Assembly: GCA_945788675.1 (NCBI GenBank)
Contig: CALZMY010000177.1
Location: 1-14,452 of the forward strand
DNA: 14,452 nt
Source: an uncultured Gammaproteobacteria bacterium
GTDB taxonomy: Bacteria; Pseudomonadota; Gammaproteobacteria; SZUA-140
Direction of reading: 5' to 3'
In this document: in pieces, positions 1-7,361 of the stretch
Layout: the number at the start of each line of letters is the position of its first letter
Numbering within the stretch: the stretch's first letter is position 1
Translations under genes and position numbers: made by a program
The notes under the pieces: generated by a model
The model's database searches: none
Told to the model about the DNA's origin: nothing
The model's input: only the letters and a program-made list of their open reading frames with translations

Positions 1-575
1 CCGAAGGTGCGGGCACGACTCACCTCTTTCACAAACGAGGTGGTGGAAAAGTCCACTGTCGCCTCACGCGCCTTACCATCGAATGCAGGGTGCTGAAAAT
101 CGATCACAAACGAGACCTTAAATCCCTCAAATGGATCAAAACGGGCCCATTTATCGTCATCCTGTACTATCACTGGACGTTTGATGCGGATAAAACGCTT
201 CGGTGCAGGCTGATTTTCAATCCCGGCAGACTGGATCAGGAAGACAAAGGGCCCAGCACTGCCATCCATAATCGGTACTTCTGACGCACTCAGTTCAACA
301 TAGGCGTTATCAATCCCAAGCCCTGCAAATGCCGAAAGCAGATGCTCAACCGTCGAAATACGCACCCCATCCTTAATCAGGGTCGTGGAAAGCCTTGTAT
401 CACCTACATTTTCTTCTTTCGCCTCAATCTCAACGGGCTCATCAAGATCGACACGACGAAAAACAATGCCTCTATCCACTGGGGCAGGGCGCAGGGTCAG
501 ATAGATCTTTTCCCCCGTATGCAATCCAACGCCAGTGGCTCGAATCACATTTTTCAGTGTACGCTGTTTAATCAT
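1..575 (-). CDS. lpxC: UDP-3-O-acyl-N-acetylglucosamine deacetylase LpxC (3' end outside window)
   Basis: LpxC is the zinc-dependent cytoplasmic deacetylase that makes the committed step of lipid A synthesis, removing acetate from UDP-3-O-(3-hydroxyacyl)-GlcNAc. The frame opens with MIKQRTLKNVIRATGVGLHT, very close to the E. coli N terminus, and runs 191 codons to the window edge, about 60% of the usual ~305 residues. Visible motifs are STVEHLLSA, whose His78 should be the first zinc ligand (E. coli His79), the downstream IPIMDGS-like segment (VPIMDGSAGPF, ~105-115) and SRARTFG at the edge. The other two zinc ligands (the HxxxD motif) lie beyond position 1. The ATG at 573-575 is chosen by homology; the Shine-Dalgarno is weak (GGTGGGA, about 13 bases upstream). 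It follows ftsZ in the same direction after a 208-base spacer, the usual gammaproteobacterial order. Confidence 0.97.
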   Translation of the reverse strand, partial: MIKQRTLKNVIRATGVGLHTGEKIYLTLRPAPVDRGIVFRRVDLDEPVEIEAKEENVGDTRLSTTLIKDGVRISTVEHLLSAFAGLGIDNAYVELSASEVPIMDGSAGPFVFLIQSAGIENQPAPKRFIRIKRPVIVQDDDKWARFDPFEGFKVSFVIDFQHPAFDGKAREATVDFSTTSFVKEVSRARTF

Positions 576-657
576 CTACTTATTTTCCCACCGACTCCAC
601 ACGCTGACAGATCGCCCGCCAAATTTATTCCATACGGCCATCTGCCGATCCCGGCGG

Positions 658-686
658 ATATTAGCATAGCCACGCCACCCTGCATA
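658..686 (-). promoter_or_regulatory. Candidate lpxC promoter (weak)
   Basis: On the minus strand TGC-TAATAT (658-666) matches an extended -10 element, with 4 of 6 bases of the TATAAT hexamer. A hexamer TATGCA lies 17 bases upstream (681-686) and shares only 3 of 6 bases with TTGACA. A start near 651 would give a leader of about 75 bases before lpxC. In E. coli lpxC has its own promoter in this spacer, which makes the location plausible, but the match alone is weak. Confidence 0.22.
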
Positions 687-696
687 GAAACAGGGT
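677..696 (-). repeat. Inverted repeat, 6-bp stem, in lpxC leader region
   Basis: ACCCTG (677-682) and CAGGGT (691-696) are perfectly complementary around an 8-base loop. No T tract follows on either strand, so it does not look like an intrinsic terminator. It overlaps the -35 region of the weak candidate lpxC promoter. It may be a chance stem. Confidence 0.4.
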
Positions 697-783
697 ATCT
701 TCAGGCGCATGGTTCAGTGTCGCTTATGCGGGAAAATCGATCCCGTTTCCTCCTTTTTTAGCTAACGTTTTGAGCTACCGTGA

Positions 784-1935
784 TTAATCGGCCTGACGTC
801 TCAAAAAGGCAGGCACATCCAGATAATCAAGATTGGTGCCATCTGCCGGGATAACGTTCTGATCGGTCGCCGTGGTCTGATTACGAATCACGGTTGGACG
901 ATCGAGTTTGTTGTAATCCACCTCGCCACCATTGGTCTTGGAGATCAATTTCACAGGTTTTGCTTCCAGCTTCACAGACGCCTGCCCCAGGCCAGTGGCC
1001 ACTACGGTGACACGCAGCTCATCTTCCATGTCTGGATCGATCACAGTACCCACCACAACGGTGGCATCATCAGAGGCAAACTCCTTCACTGTATTACCCA
1101 CTTCTTCAAACTCGCCAATCGTCATGCTCAGCCCAGCAGTAACATTGACCAGAATACCGTGAGCACCCGCAAGATTGACATCTTCCAGCAGTGGACTCGC
1201 GATCGCAGCTTCAGCCGCCTCACGTGCACGATGCTCACCTGCTGAACTACCTGAGCCCATCATCGCCATGCCCATCTCAGACATGACTGTGCGTACATCA
1301 GCGAAATCGACATTGATCAACCCCGGACGGGTGATCAATTCTGCAATCCCCTGCACTGCACCCAGCAATACATCATTGGCCGACTTAAAAGCCTCTAGCA
1401 GCGACGCATCTTTACCCAGCACTGAAAGCAGCTTTTCATTTGGAATCGTAATCAATGAATCAACATGCTCACCCAACGCCTCGATGCCCTCATCCGCAAT
1501 TCTGGCACGCTTTTTACCTTCGAACGGGAACGGCTTGGTGACAACCGCGACCGTCAGGATACCCATTTCTTTTGCAGTCTGGGCAACAATCGGCGCGCCA
1601 CCGGTACCTGTACCACCTCCCATACCCGCAGTGATGAAGACCATGTCCGCCCCTTCAATGATCTCGGCAATACGCTCACGATCTTCAAGTGCCGCCTGGC
1701 GACCAATATCTGGATTAGCGCCCGCACCCAACCCCTTTGTGACGCCATTACCCAGCTGCAAGGTAGTCCGTGCAGATGAATTTTTTAATGCCTGCGCATC
1801 GGTATTGGCACAGATGAAATCCACCCCTTCAATGTCCGCAGAGACCATATGCTCCACCGCATTACCGCCACCACCACCGACACCGACCACTTTAATTACT
1901 GCGTTCTGGCTATATGCATCCATAAGTTCAAACAT
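784..1935 (-). CDS. ftsZ: Cell division GTPase FtsZ
   Basis: FtsZ is the tubulin-like GTPase that assembles at midcell into the Z ring and recruits the divisome. The 383 residues equal the E. coli length. Visible motifs are the glycine-rich nucleotide loop GVGGGGGNAVEHM (~18-30), the tubulin signature GGGTGTG (106-112), and the T7 loop NVDFADVRTV (208-217), whose Asp210 and Asp213 should complete the GTPase site of the neighbouring subunit. After a short variable linker (~330-368) the C-terminal peptide DYLDVPAFLRR is intact; this segment binds FtsA, ZipA and other partners in known systems. The ATG at 1933-1935 is supported by AAGGAGAG (1941-1948) six bases or so upstream, one of the clearer ribosome sites here. 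It lies 55 bases after ftsA and 208 bases before lpxC. Nothing is truncated or unusual. Confidence 0.99.
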   Translation of the reverse strand: MFELMDAYSQNAVIKVVGVGGGGGNAVEHMVSADIEGVDFICANTDAQALKNSSARTTLQLGNGVTKGLGAGANPDIGRQAALEDRERIAEIIEGADMVFITAGMGGGTGTGGAPIVAQTAKEMGILTVAVVTKPFPFEGKKRARIADEGIEALGEHVDSLITIPNEKLLSVLGKDASLLEAFKSANDVLLGAVQGIAELITRPGLINVDFADVRTVMSEMGMAMMGSGSSAGEHRAREAAEAAIASPLLEDVNLAGAHGILVNVTAGLSMTIGEFEEVGNTVKEFASDDATVVVGTVIDPDMEDELRVTVVATGLGQASVKLEAKPVKLISKTNGGEVDYNKLDRPTVIRNQTTATDQNVIPADGTNLDYLDVPAFLRRQAD

Positions 1936-1990
1936 ATTTTCTCTCCTTCGGTTCTTAATTCACAACAGTTATTTATTGATGACTACAAAC
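1936..1990 (-). other. AT-rich ftsA-ftsZ spacer
   Basis: This 55-base gap is distinctly AT-rich compared with the coding sequence and carries the strong ftsZ Shine-Dalgarno AAGGAGAG (1941-1948). I see no terminator hairpin and no convincing -35/-10 pair. In several bacteria ftsZ is raised above ftsQ and ftsA by internal promoters, so extra ftsZ transcription from here or from within ftsA is possible but not shown. Confidence 0.5.
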
Positions 1991-3223
1991 TTAAAAATTA
2001 CCCTGAAACCAACTCTTCATCCGCGCCCAGATACTGCCCCCACCTGCATCCCCAAAATTCGGGTGTTTCACATGTCGCTGTGTATGGCCATATAACAGCA
2101 ACCCAACGCCTGTCGCATGGATGGGATTTCGCACCACATCCACCAACCCTTCCACATATTGCGGAACGCCTAATCGGACGGGGGTGTGAAAGATCTCTTC
2201 CGCCAGCTCAATCACCCCTTCCATCTTCGAAGTCCCGCCCGTCAACACCACCCCTGCTGCAATCAGGTCATCGAAACCACTCCTGCGCAGCTCGGCCTGA
2301 ATCAATGTAAATAACTCTTCATATCTCGGCTCGACCACCTCAGCCAGGGTCTGGCGTGCGAGGCGTCGTGGCGGTCGATCACCCACACTCGGCACCTCAA
2401 TGGTCTCTTCCGGACTGGCCAGTTGCGTCAATGCACAGCCATATTTGATCTTGATCTCTTCTGCGTATTGCGTCGGCGTACGCAGCGCCACGGCGATGTC
2501 ATTAGTCACCTGATCACCAGCGATCGGAATTACCGCCGTATGGCGAATCGAACCGTCGGTAAAGATGGCGATGTCTGTGGTACCGCCACCGATATCAACC
2601 AGGCAAACCCCCAGTTCTTTTTCGTCATCCATCAACACGGAATAACTGGAAGCCAGCTGCTCAAGAATGACGTCATCCACTTCAAGGCCACAACGACGCA
2701 CACACTTGATGATATTTTGCGCCGCACTCACTGCACCGGTCACCATGTGCACTTTGGCTTCAAGGCGAACACCCGACATGCCGATCGGCTCTTTAATCCC
2801 TTCCTGGTTATCGATGATGAATTCCTGCGGCAGGATATGCAGGATTTTTTGATCTGCCGGGATGGCCACTGCACGCGCCGCGTCGATCACCCGATCGACA
2901 TCACCCGCGGCAATCTCGTTATCGCGTATCGCCACGATGCCGTGTGAGTTAAGACTGCGAATATGACTGCCGGCAATACCGGCATAGACAGCGTGAATCT
3001 CACACCCAGCCATCAACTCTGCCTCTTCCACTGCACGTTGAATTGACTGCACCGTCGATTCGATATTAACCACCACCCCTTTCTTAAGGCCTCGTGATGG
3101 GTGCGAACCGATGCCGATAATTTCAATCTTATCGCTCTCGGTAATCTCACCCACGATCGCCACCACCTTGGAGGTGCCAATATCGAGCCCGACAATCAGA
3201 TCTTTTTCATCTTTTTTAGGCAT
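1991..3223 (-). CDS. ftsA: Cell division protein FtsA
   Basis: FtsA is an actin-like ATPase that anchors FtsZ polymers to the inner membrane and passes on divisome activation. At 410 residues it is close to E. coli FtsA (420). The actin-fold phosphate loops are visible at VGLDIGTSKVVAIVG (~11-25) and CLVDIGGGTTDIAIF (~207-221), and the adenosine motif at VVLTGGTSKMEG (~325-336). Residues ~85-165, between the first two motifs, correspond to the FtsA-specific 1C domain. The end (GGGSIWARMKSWFQGNF, ~394-410) fits the amphipathic membrane-targeting helix typical of the family. The start MPKKDEKDLIVGLDIG fits the family; its ribosome site is only a GAGAGAG stretch, so initiation may be modest. It begins 20 bases after ftsQ ends and is followed by ftsZ after 55 bases. 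Confidence 0.98.
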   Translation of the reverse strand: MPKKDEKDLIVGLDIGTSKVVAIVGEITESDKIEIIGIGSHPSRGLKKGVVVNIESTVQSIQRAVEEAELMAGCEIHAVYAGIAGSHIRSLNSHGIVAIRDNEIAAGDVDRVIDAARAVAIPADQKILHILPQEFIIDNQEGIKEPIGMSGVRLEAKVHMVTGAVSAAQNIIKCVRRCGLEVDDVILEQLASSYSVLMDDEKELGVCLVDIGGGTTDIAIFTDGSIRHTAVIPIAGDQVTNDIAVALRTPTQYAEEIKIKYGCALTQLASPEETIEVPSVGDRPPRRLARQTLAEVVEPRYEELFTLIQAELRRSGFDDLIAAGVVLTGGTSKMEGVIELAEEIFHTPVRLGVPQYVEGLVDVVRNPIHATGVGLLLYGHTQRHVKHPNFGDAGGGSIWARMKSWFQGNF

Positions 3224-3243
3224 GGTTTTGTCTCTCTCTACTC

Positions 3244-4026
3244 TCAGCCTTGCGCAATTTCATTTTCTTTCCCAGTCACTGCATTCCAACGCACCGCAAA
3301 ACCGTTGGTGTAACGCAAATCGACTTCATCGATCGCCCGCTCCCACGTCATCAATACCTTTGGATAAATATCTATAAAACGTGCCAGACGTGCCTCACTC
3401 TCTTTCCGCCCCAGCAACAGCTTCATGCCACTGCTTAATGTCACCACCCACGCACGTCGCTCATCCTGTTCAAGCTGTGTAACAATCAACTCCTGTGTAG
3501 CCAATAATTCACGCACCTTGCGATACTGCGCCAACACCAACGCACCGTTACTACCCGGCCCATCCAATACGGGCAGTTGAACAAACTGCGTTATATCTTG
3601 TGGAAAAAAGAGCTCTCCAGCTGGACTCACCAAACCTTCATCACCCCAACGCGCGGCTGCCATCTGCTCTTCCAGCGAAACATAAAGCGTATCGGGCCAG
3701 ACACGACGCACAGAGGCCTGTCTTACCCAGGGCAAGGTCTCGATTGCCAGTTTCACGTGGCCAACATCAACCCCCAGAAACCCCTGCTCACTGAAGCTCG
3801 CAGCCACCTGCTTAATCGCCAGCGGTGTCACATGTTCAAACATCCCCTCCACCTGAACCGACTTAATCTGCATCGCCTGCGGGTCAATCAATTTCATTGC
3901 CAGGCGCTCACCCGCAAAGGCAATCACAACAAACAGCAGCGCACCACCCGCGGCACGTGGCAGCCAACGCCTGATCCCATCCAGAAAAGGCCGCTGCTGC
4001 TGTTTCTCACTACTCTTATTAGCCAT
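3244..4026 (-). CDS. ftsQ: Cell division protein FtsQ
   Basis: FtsQ is a bitopic inner-membrane protein that links the early FtsZ/FtsA ring to FtsB, FtsL and later divisome proteins. From the ATG at 4024-4026 the protein has 260 residues (E. coli 276). A short cytoplasmic tail rich in Gln and Arg is followed by one membrane segment (~25-42, GGALLFVVIAFAGERLA), then a POTRA domain (~52-121, including LPWVRQASVRRVWPDTLYV) and a beta domain ending near VDLRYTNGFAVRW (~235-247). The frame is open to a GTG at 4050 and has another ATG at 4041. I prefer 4026 because GAGGA (4035-4039) lies 8 bases upstream and the protein then begins MANKSSEK without a stray extension. The start overlaps the ddl end by 8 bases (ATGGCTAA), implying translational coupling. 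Confidence 0.95.
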   Translation of the reverse strand: MANKSSEKQQQRPFLDGIRRWLPRAAGGALLFVVIAFAGERLAMKLIDPQAMQIKSVQVEGMFEHVTPLAIKQVAASFSEQGFLGVDVGHVKLAIETLPWVRQASVRRVWPDTLYVSLEEQMAAARWGDEGLVSPAGELFFPQDITQFVQLPVLDGPGSNGALVLAQYRKVRELLATQELIVTQLEQDERRAWVVTLSSGMKLLLGRKESEARLARFIDIYPKVLMTWERAIDEVDLRYTNGFAVRWNAVTGKENEIAQG

Positions 4027-4969
4027 GCCGTTGATCCTCATCGACAACACTGCTCTCTAGAATGCGCCACACCAACTGATCAAATTCGATGCCTGCCGCC
4101 TTTGCCGCCATCGGCACGAGACTGTGATCAGTCATCCCCGGCACCGTGTTGACCTCGATCAGCCACCCCTTGCCCTGTGCATCACACATCAGATCAACTC
4201 GCCCCCAGCCATGGCATCCCACCGCAGCAAAGGCATCAAGCGCCAGTTGCTGCAGCGCAGCTTCCTGCGCTACCTCCAGTCCACACGGACAGACATAGCC
4301 AGTATCATCAGACTGGTACTTCGCCTCATAATCATAAAACGCCCGCGGCGTTTCGACCCGAATCAACGGCAACGCCTCCCCCTGTAGAATCGCAACGGTA
4401 TATTCCGCACCGTCGACCCAGTGCTCCGCCAACACAGTTGCATCGCCACTGGCTGCCTTCTGCCACGCCGGCAATAACGCTTCCACTGCAGTCACCTTGC
4501 TCATGCCAATACTGGAACCCTCAGTGGCTGGTTTCACAATCATTGGCAGGCCAATCTCCTGAGCCACAACGGCAAAATCACTATCAGCGGTTAGCACTTT
4601 ATAGGCAGGCGTGGGTAACCCGGCCCCTTGCCATAACTGCTTGCTGCGTAACTTGTCCATGCCCAGTGCAGATCCCATCACACCCGTCCCGGTATAGGGT
4701 AGTCCAAGCGTTTCCAAAGCACCCTGGGTCACACCATCTTCACCACCACGGCCATGCAATATGATGAAGGCACGATCAAAACCGGCCTGATGAATCTGCA
4801 ACAGATCTTCTGTGGATGGATCAAACGCATGTGCATCGACACCGCTGCGCAGCAGCGACTGCAAGACTGCTGCGCCACTCTTTAGCGAGATCTCACGCTC
4901 TGAAGAGTGGCCGCCCATTAATACGGCGACCTTTCCAAAGCTTGCGGCCTGATCGATGCGCCGTGTCAT
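4019..4969 (-). CDS. ddl: D-alanine--D-alanine ligase (DdlB type)
   Basis: This ATP-grasp ligase joins two D-alanines; MurF then adds the dipeptide to the UDP-MurNAc tripeptide. At 316 residues it is close to DdlB (306). Visible are the N-terminal VLMGGHSSEREISLKSG (~16-32, with the conserved Glu24), LHGRGGEDG (~71-79), KPATEGSSIGMSKV (~146-159, conserved Ser152) and the omega-loop YDYEAKYQSD (~212-221). Tyr218 here matches the Tyr216 of E. coli DdlB, the residue tied to D-Ala rather than D-lactate as second substrate, so a vancomycin-resistance type depsipeptide ligase is unlikely. The metal and phosphate site is at IEVNTVPGMTDHSLVP (~271-286). The ATG shares one base with the murB stop (TAATG). 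The ribosome site AAGGG (4972-4976) is unusually close, two bases from the ATG, so reinitiation after murB is likely important. Confidence 0.97.
   Translation of the reverse strand: MTRRIDQAASFGKVAVLMGGHSSEREISLKSGAAVLQSLLRSGVDAHAFDPSTEDLLQIHQAGFDRAFIILHGRGGEDGVTQGALETLGLPYTGTGVMGSALGMDKLRSKQLWQGAGLPTPAYKVLTADSDFAVVAQEIGLPMIVKPATEGSSIGMSKVTAVEALLPAWQKAASGDATVLAEHWVDGAEYTVAILQGEALPLIRVETPRAFYDYEAKYQSDDTGYVCPCGLEVAQEAALQQLALDAFAAVGCHGWGRVDLMCDAQGKGWLIEVNTVPGMTDHSLVPMAAKAAGIEFDQLVWRILESSVVDEDQRHG
4035..4039 (-). promoter_or_regulatory. Ribosome binding site deciding the ftsQ start
   Basis: GAGGA on the minus strand is 8 bases before the ATG at 4026 and lies inside the end of ddl. It overlaps the alternative ATG at 4041 (ATGAGGATC), so it cannot serve that codon, which supports the start at 4026. 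Confidence 0.6.
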
Positions 4970-5904
4970 TACCCTTGCTCACTCCCTGCCGCAGCCGCAT
5001 CACCCACAATATGCACCTCTGGCATCAACCTGACACCCTGCTCCGCCTCAACTCGCTTAATGATAAACTGGATCAGCGTCTCAATATCTGCTGCGGTTGC
5101 ATCACCGCGATTGATAATAAAATTGGCGTGTTTTTCTGAAACAACCGCTCCGCCAATTGAGTACCCCTTGAGCCCACACGCCTCAATCAGACGACCCGCA
5201 TAATCGCCCTCCGGATTACGAAAGACAGAACCACAACTCGCCTGACCGGTTGGCTGCGTCTCATTGCGCTTTTCGAGCAATGCTTTGGTGCGAGCCAGGC
5301 CATCGTCTCGAGCTATCTTGAGACGAAAATGACCCGCAACAAACCATTCTTCGATCGGACCCACGACAGACCGATAGGCCACCCGGTATTCTTCCGGGGT
5401 ACGCAGATAATGTCGCCCCTTGCGATCCATCGTCTCGACCGCCTCGACAATCGGCCACGTCTCACCGCCAAAGGCACCGGCATTCATCGCCAGGGCGCCG
5501 CCAACGGTACCGGGAATACCGATCAAAAACTCTGCGCCAGCAAGCCCATAGCGCACACTGGAACGCGCCAGCTTGGCACAGGGAACCCCTGCCTCGGCAC
5601 GAATCAAATCACCCTCCAGTAGCGCCATCTTGCCTAATACACCGCTAGTACAGATCACAGAACCATTGATACCACCATCGCGTACTAACAGATTGCTACC
5701 AAGACCCACCCAGATAATCGGTTCATCAGCTGGCCTCTGTCTCAGATAAGCGGCCAGCTCTTCAAGATTGTCAGGCTTGAAAAAATGCTTTGCGACACCG
5801 CCAGCACGCCATGATGTATGACGCGACATCGGTTCACTGGTACGTAAGTCACCCATAACGACCTCGCCTCCACCGCCAACTGTTGTTTCGAAACTTACCG
5901 TCAC
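4969..5904 (-). CDS. murB: UDP-N-acetylenolpyruvoylglucosamine reductase MurB
   Basis: MurB is the FAD- and NADPH-dependent cytoplasmic reductase that turns UDP-GlcNAc-enolpyruvate into UDP-MurNAc. The frame gives 311 residues from a GTG. Motifs are HTSWRAGGVAK (~29-39), the FAD-binding GLGSNLLVRDGG (~67-78), LIGIPGTVGGALAMNAGAFGGE (~127-148 in two adjacent stretches), YRSVVG (~177-182), SCGSVFRNP (223-231, Ser226 the likely proton donor) and PEVHIVG near the end (Glu295-296 region). Length and layout match the shorter type II MurB rather than the 342-residue E. coli type I. The GTG is two bases after the murC stop with AAGAGG (5913-5918) 8 bases upstream. A second candidate is the ATG at 5856, 16 codons later, preceded by GGAGGCGAGG; the intervening residues are a poorly conserved VGGGGEVV-like stretch. 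I cannot decide between them. Confidence 0.96.
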   Translation of the reverse strand: MTVSFETTVGGGGEVVMGDLRTSEPMSRHTSWRAGGVAKHFFKPDNLEELAAYLRQRPADEPIIWVGLGSNLLVRDGGINGSVICTSGVLGKMALLEGDLIRAEAGVPCAKLARSSVRYGLAGAEFLIGIPGTVGGALAMNAGAFGGETWPIVEAVETMDRKGRHYLRTPEEYRVAYRSVVGPIEEWFVAGHFRLKIARDDGLARTKALLEKRNETQPTGQASCGSVFRNPEGDYAGRLIEACGLKGYSIGGAVVSEKHANFIINRGDATAADIETLIQFIIKRVEAEQGVRLMPEVHIVGDAAAAGSEQG

Positions 5905-5906
5905 TG

Positions 5907-7361
5907 CTAAACCCTCTTACTTCCTTGCTGTAATGTTTCCCATAAACGTGCTGCGACACTGCCAACATCACCCGCCCCCAATGTCAGTAGCACATCCCCT
6001 TGCTGCAACATGCCAGACAGCACAACCTCTAGCTCATCGTTGTCTTCAATAAATACAGGATCAACCTGATTACGCGTGCGAATGGCACGGCATAGTGCAC
6101 GCGAATCGGCGCCGGCAATCGGTGCCTCACCAGCAGCATAGACCTCAAGCATCAACAACACGTCGGCCTCAGACAGCTCCTTAGCGAAATCATCAAACAG
6201 CTCCTGAGTACGGGTGTAGCGATGTGGCTGAAACACCACTACCAGGCGACGCCCTGCCCAGCCATCACGAATCGCCGCAATCGCCGCCGCAACTTCACGT
6301 GGGTGATGACCATAATCATCGATCATCAACACCTCACCCGGCACCGCCTTAATCTCGCCATAGACGTGGAAACGGCGTGCGATACCCTGAAAATTTTCGA
6401 GCCCTCGCAGGATCGCGGCATCATCAACACCCAGCTCATGCGCCACCGCAATCGCAGCCGTCGCATTCAACACATTATGTTTACCTGCCATATTGAGAGT
6501 GACATCAAGCCACTGCGGTTCACCGTTACGCGATACGCGAAACTTTGTAATGGACTGCTGCTGACGGATCTCGGAAATCACTATGTCCGCCTTCTCCGAT
6601 GTGCCATAAGTCATCAGCGGGCGTGAGATCTCGGGCAGTACTTCTTTGACCACTGGGTCATCGAGACAAACCACCGCCAGGCCATAAAAAGGAAGATGAT
6701 GCAGAAACTCGACAAAAGTCTGTCTTAACACCGCGAAGTCGCCACCATAAGTACTCATGTGATCGGCATCGATATTGGTCACCACCGCAAGCACCGGCTG
6801 TAGATGGAGAAATGAGGCATCGCTTTCATCCGCTTCCGCCACCAGATACTGCCCAGCGCCAAGACGCGCATTGCCACCGATACTATTAAGACGTCCGCCG
6901 ATCACAAAGGTAGGATCGAGCCCACCTTCCGCCAGCACACTGGCGATCAGACTCGTCGTCGTCGTCTTACCGTGAGTGCCGGCAACCGCGATGCCGTAAC
7001 GGAAACGCATCAGTTCAGCCAGCATCTCGGCACGTGGGATCACTGGAATATGGAGCCTGTGCGCCGCTATGATTTCTGGATTATCTGCCTTCACTGCCGT
7101 CGATTTCACCACCACATCACAACCCTCAATCACACCTTCATCGTGACCAATAGAGAGCTGCATACCGCGTGCAGCAAGACGGCGCGTGGTCGCATTCGCC
7201 TGCATGTCAGAGCCACTCACTTGATAACCAAGATTGAGTAACACCTCGGCGATGCCACTCATACCCGCACCACCCGCGCCGATGAAGTGGATACGCTTAA
7301 CCCGCGCCATCCATTTGTTGCTGTCGGGCTGCACCGTAGTATCAATAATGGCATCAGGCAT
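5907..7361 (-). CDS. murC: UDP-N-acetylmuramate--L-alanine ligase MurC
   Basis: MurC is the ATP-dependent cytoplasmic ligase that adds L-alanine to UDP-MurNAc, the first amino acid of the stem peptide. From the ATG at 7359-7361 it has 484 residues (E. coli 491). The N-terminal Rossmann-like domain has IHFIGAGGAGMSGIAEVL (~24-41), the P loop is AGTHGKTTTT (~127-136), the central domain holds EADESDASF (~176-184) and NIDADHMSTYG (~196-206), HNVLNA is at ~295-300, and the C-terminal domain has DDYGHHPREV (~348-357) and VFQPHRYTRT (~376-385). The open frame continues 14 codons further to 7403, but GGAGGT (7367-7372) sits 6 bases before 7361 and the extra residues have no family match. The start overlaps the murG stop by 8 bases (ATGCCTGA). 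Confidence 0.97.
   Translation of the reverse strand: MPDAIIDTTVQPDSNKWMARVKRIHFIGAGGAGMSGIAEVLLNLGYQVSGSDMQANATTRRLAARGMQLSIGHDEGVIEGCDVVVKSTAVKADNPEIIAAHRLHIPVIPRAEMLAELMRFRYGIAVAGTHGKTTTTSLIASVLAEGGLDPTFVIGGRLNSIGGNARLGAGQYLVAEADESDASFLHLQPVLAVVTNIDADHMSTYGGDFAVLRQTFVEFLHHLPFYGLAVVCLDDPVVKEVLPEISRPLMTYGTSEKADIVISEIRQQQSITKFRVSRNGEPQWLDVTLNMAGKHNVLNATAAIAVAHELGVDDAAILRGLENFQGIARRFHVYGEIKAVPGEVLMIDDYGHHPREVAAAIAAIRDGWAGRRLVVVFQPHRYTRTQELFDDFAKELSEADVLLMLEVYAAGEAPIAGADSRALCRAIRTRNQVDPVFIEDNDELEVVLSGMLQQGDVLLTLGAGDVGSVAARLWETLQQGSKRV

Larger units (their letters stand above)
576..783 (-). other. ftsZ-lpxC intergenic spacer
   Basis: This 208-base gap is the longest non-coding stretch in the window. 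Read on the minus strand from ftsZ, it holds an inverted repeat TAGCT/AGCTA (759-777) followed by an A run, an AAGGAGG Shine-Dalgarno-like site (749-755) with no start codon at a suitable distance, an imperfect hairpin CGGGA/TCCCG (729-745), a hairpin ACCCTG/CAGGGT (677-696), and a weak extended -10 element at 658-666. None of the hairpins is followed by a U run in the direction of transcription, so I see no intrinsic terminator. A 44-codon frame from ATG at 710 ends in TAG directly against the lpxC ATG; it has no Shine-Dalgarno of its own. I treat the region as the likely lpxC leader and promoter region by context. Confidence 0.7.

Noticed and set aside
342..761. Plus-strand open frame of 139 codons across the lpxC start
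   Set aside because: It runs antisense through the conserved N-terminal part of lpxC and the spacer, with no ribosome site and no family resemblance.
759..777. Possible terminator after ftsZ (TAGCT/AGCTA stem)
   Set aside because: The stem is only five base pairs and is followed on the transcribed strand by A residues rather than U, so it is not an intrinsic terminator for ftsZ. On the other strand no T run follows it.
1175..2095. Plus-strand open frame of 306 codons
   Set aside because: It lies antisense to ftsZ and the end of ftsA, whose protein motifs are unmistakable. Its translation is Ser/Pro/Ala-rich with no recognisable domain, as expected for a shadow frame.
4027..4050. Longer FtsQ starting at the GTG at 4050 or the ATG at 4041
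   Set aside because: The GAGGA ribosome site overlaps the ATG at 4041 and is well spaced from 4026; the additional residues lie in the ddl coding end and match nothing in the family.
4177..4764. Plus-strand open frame of 195 codons
   Set aside because: It is antisense to ddl, His/Pro/Gln-rich and without motifs, so it is a shadow of the ATP-grasp gene.
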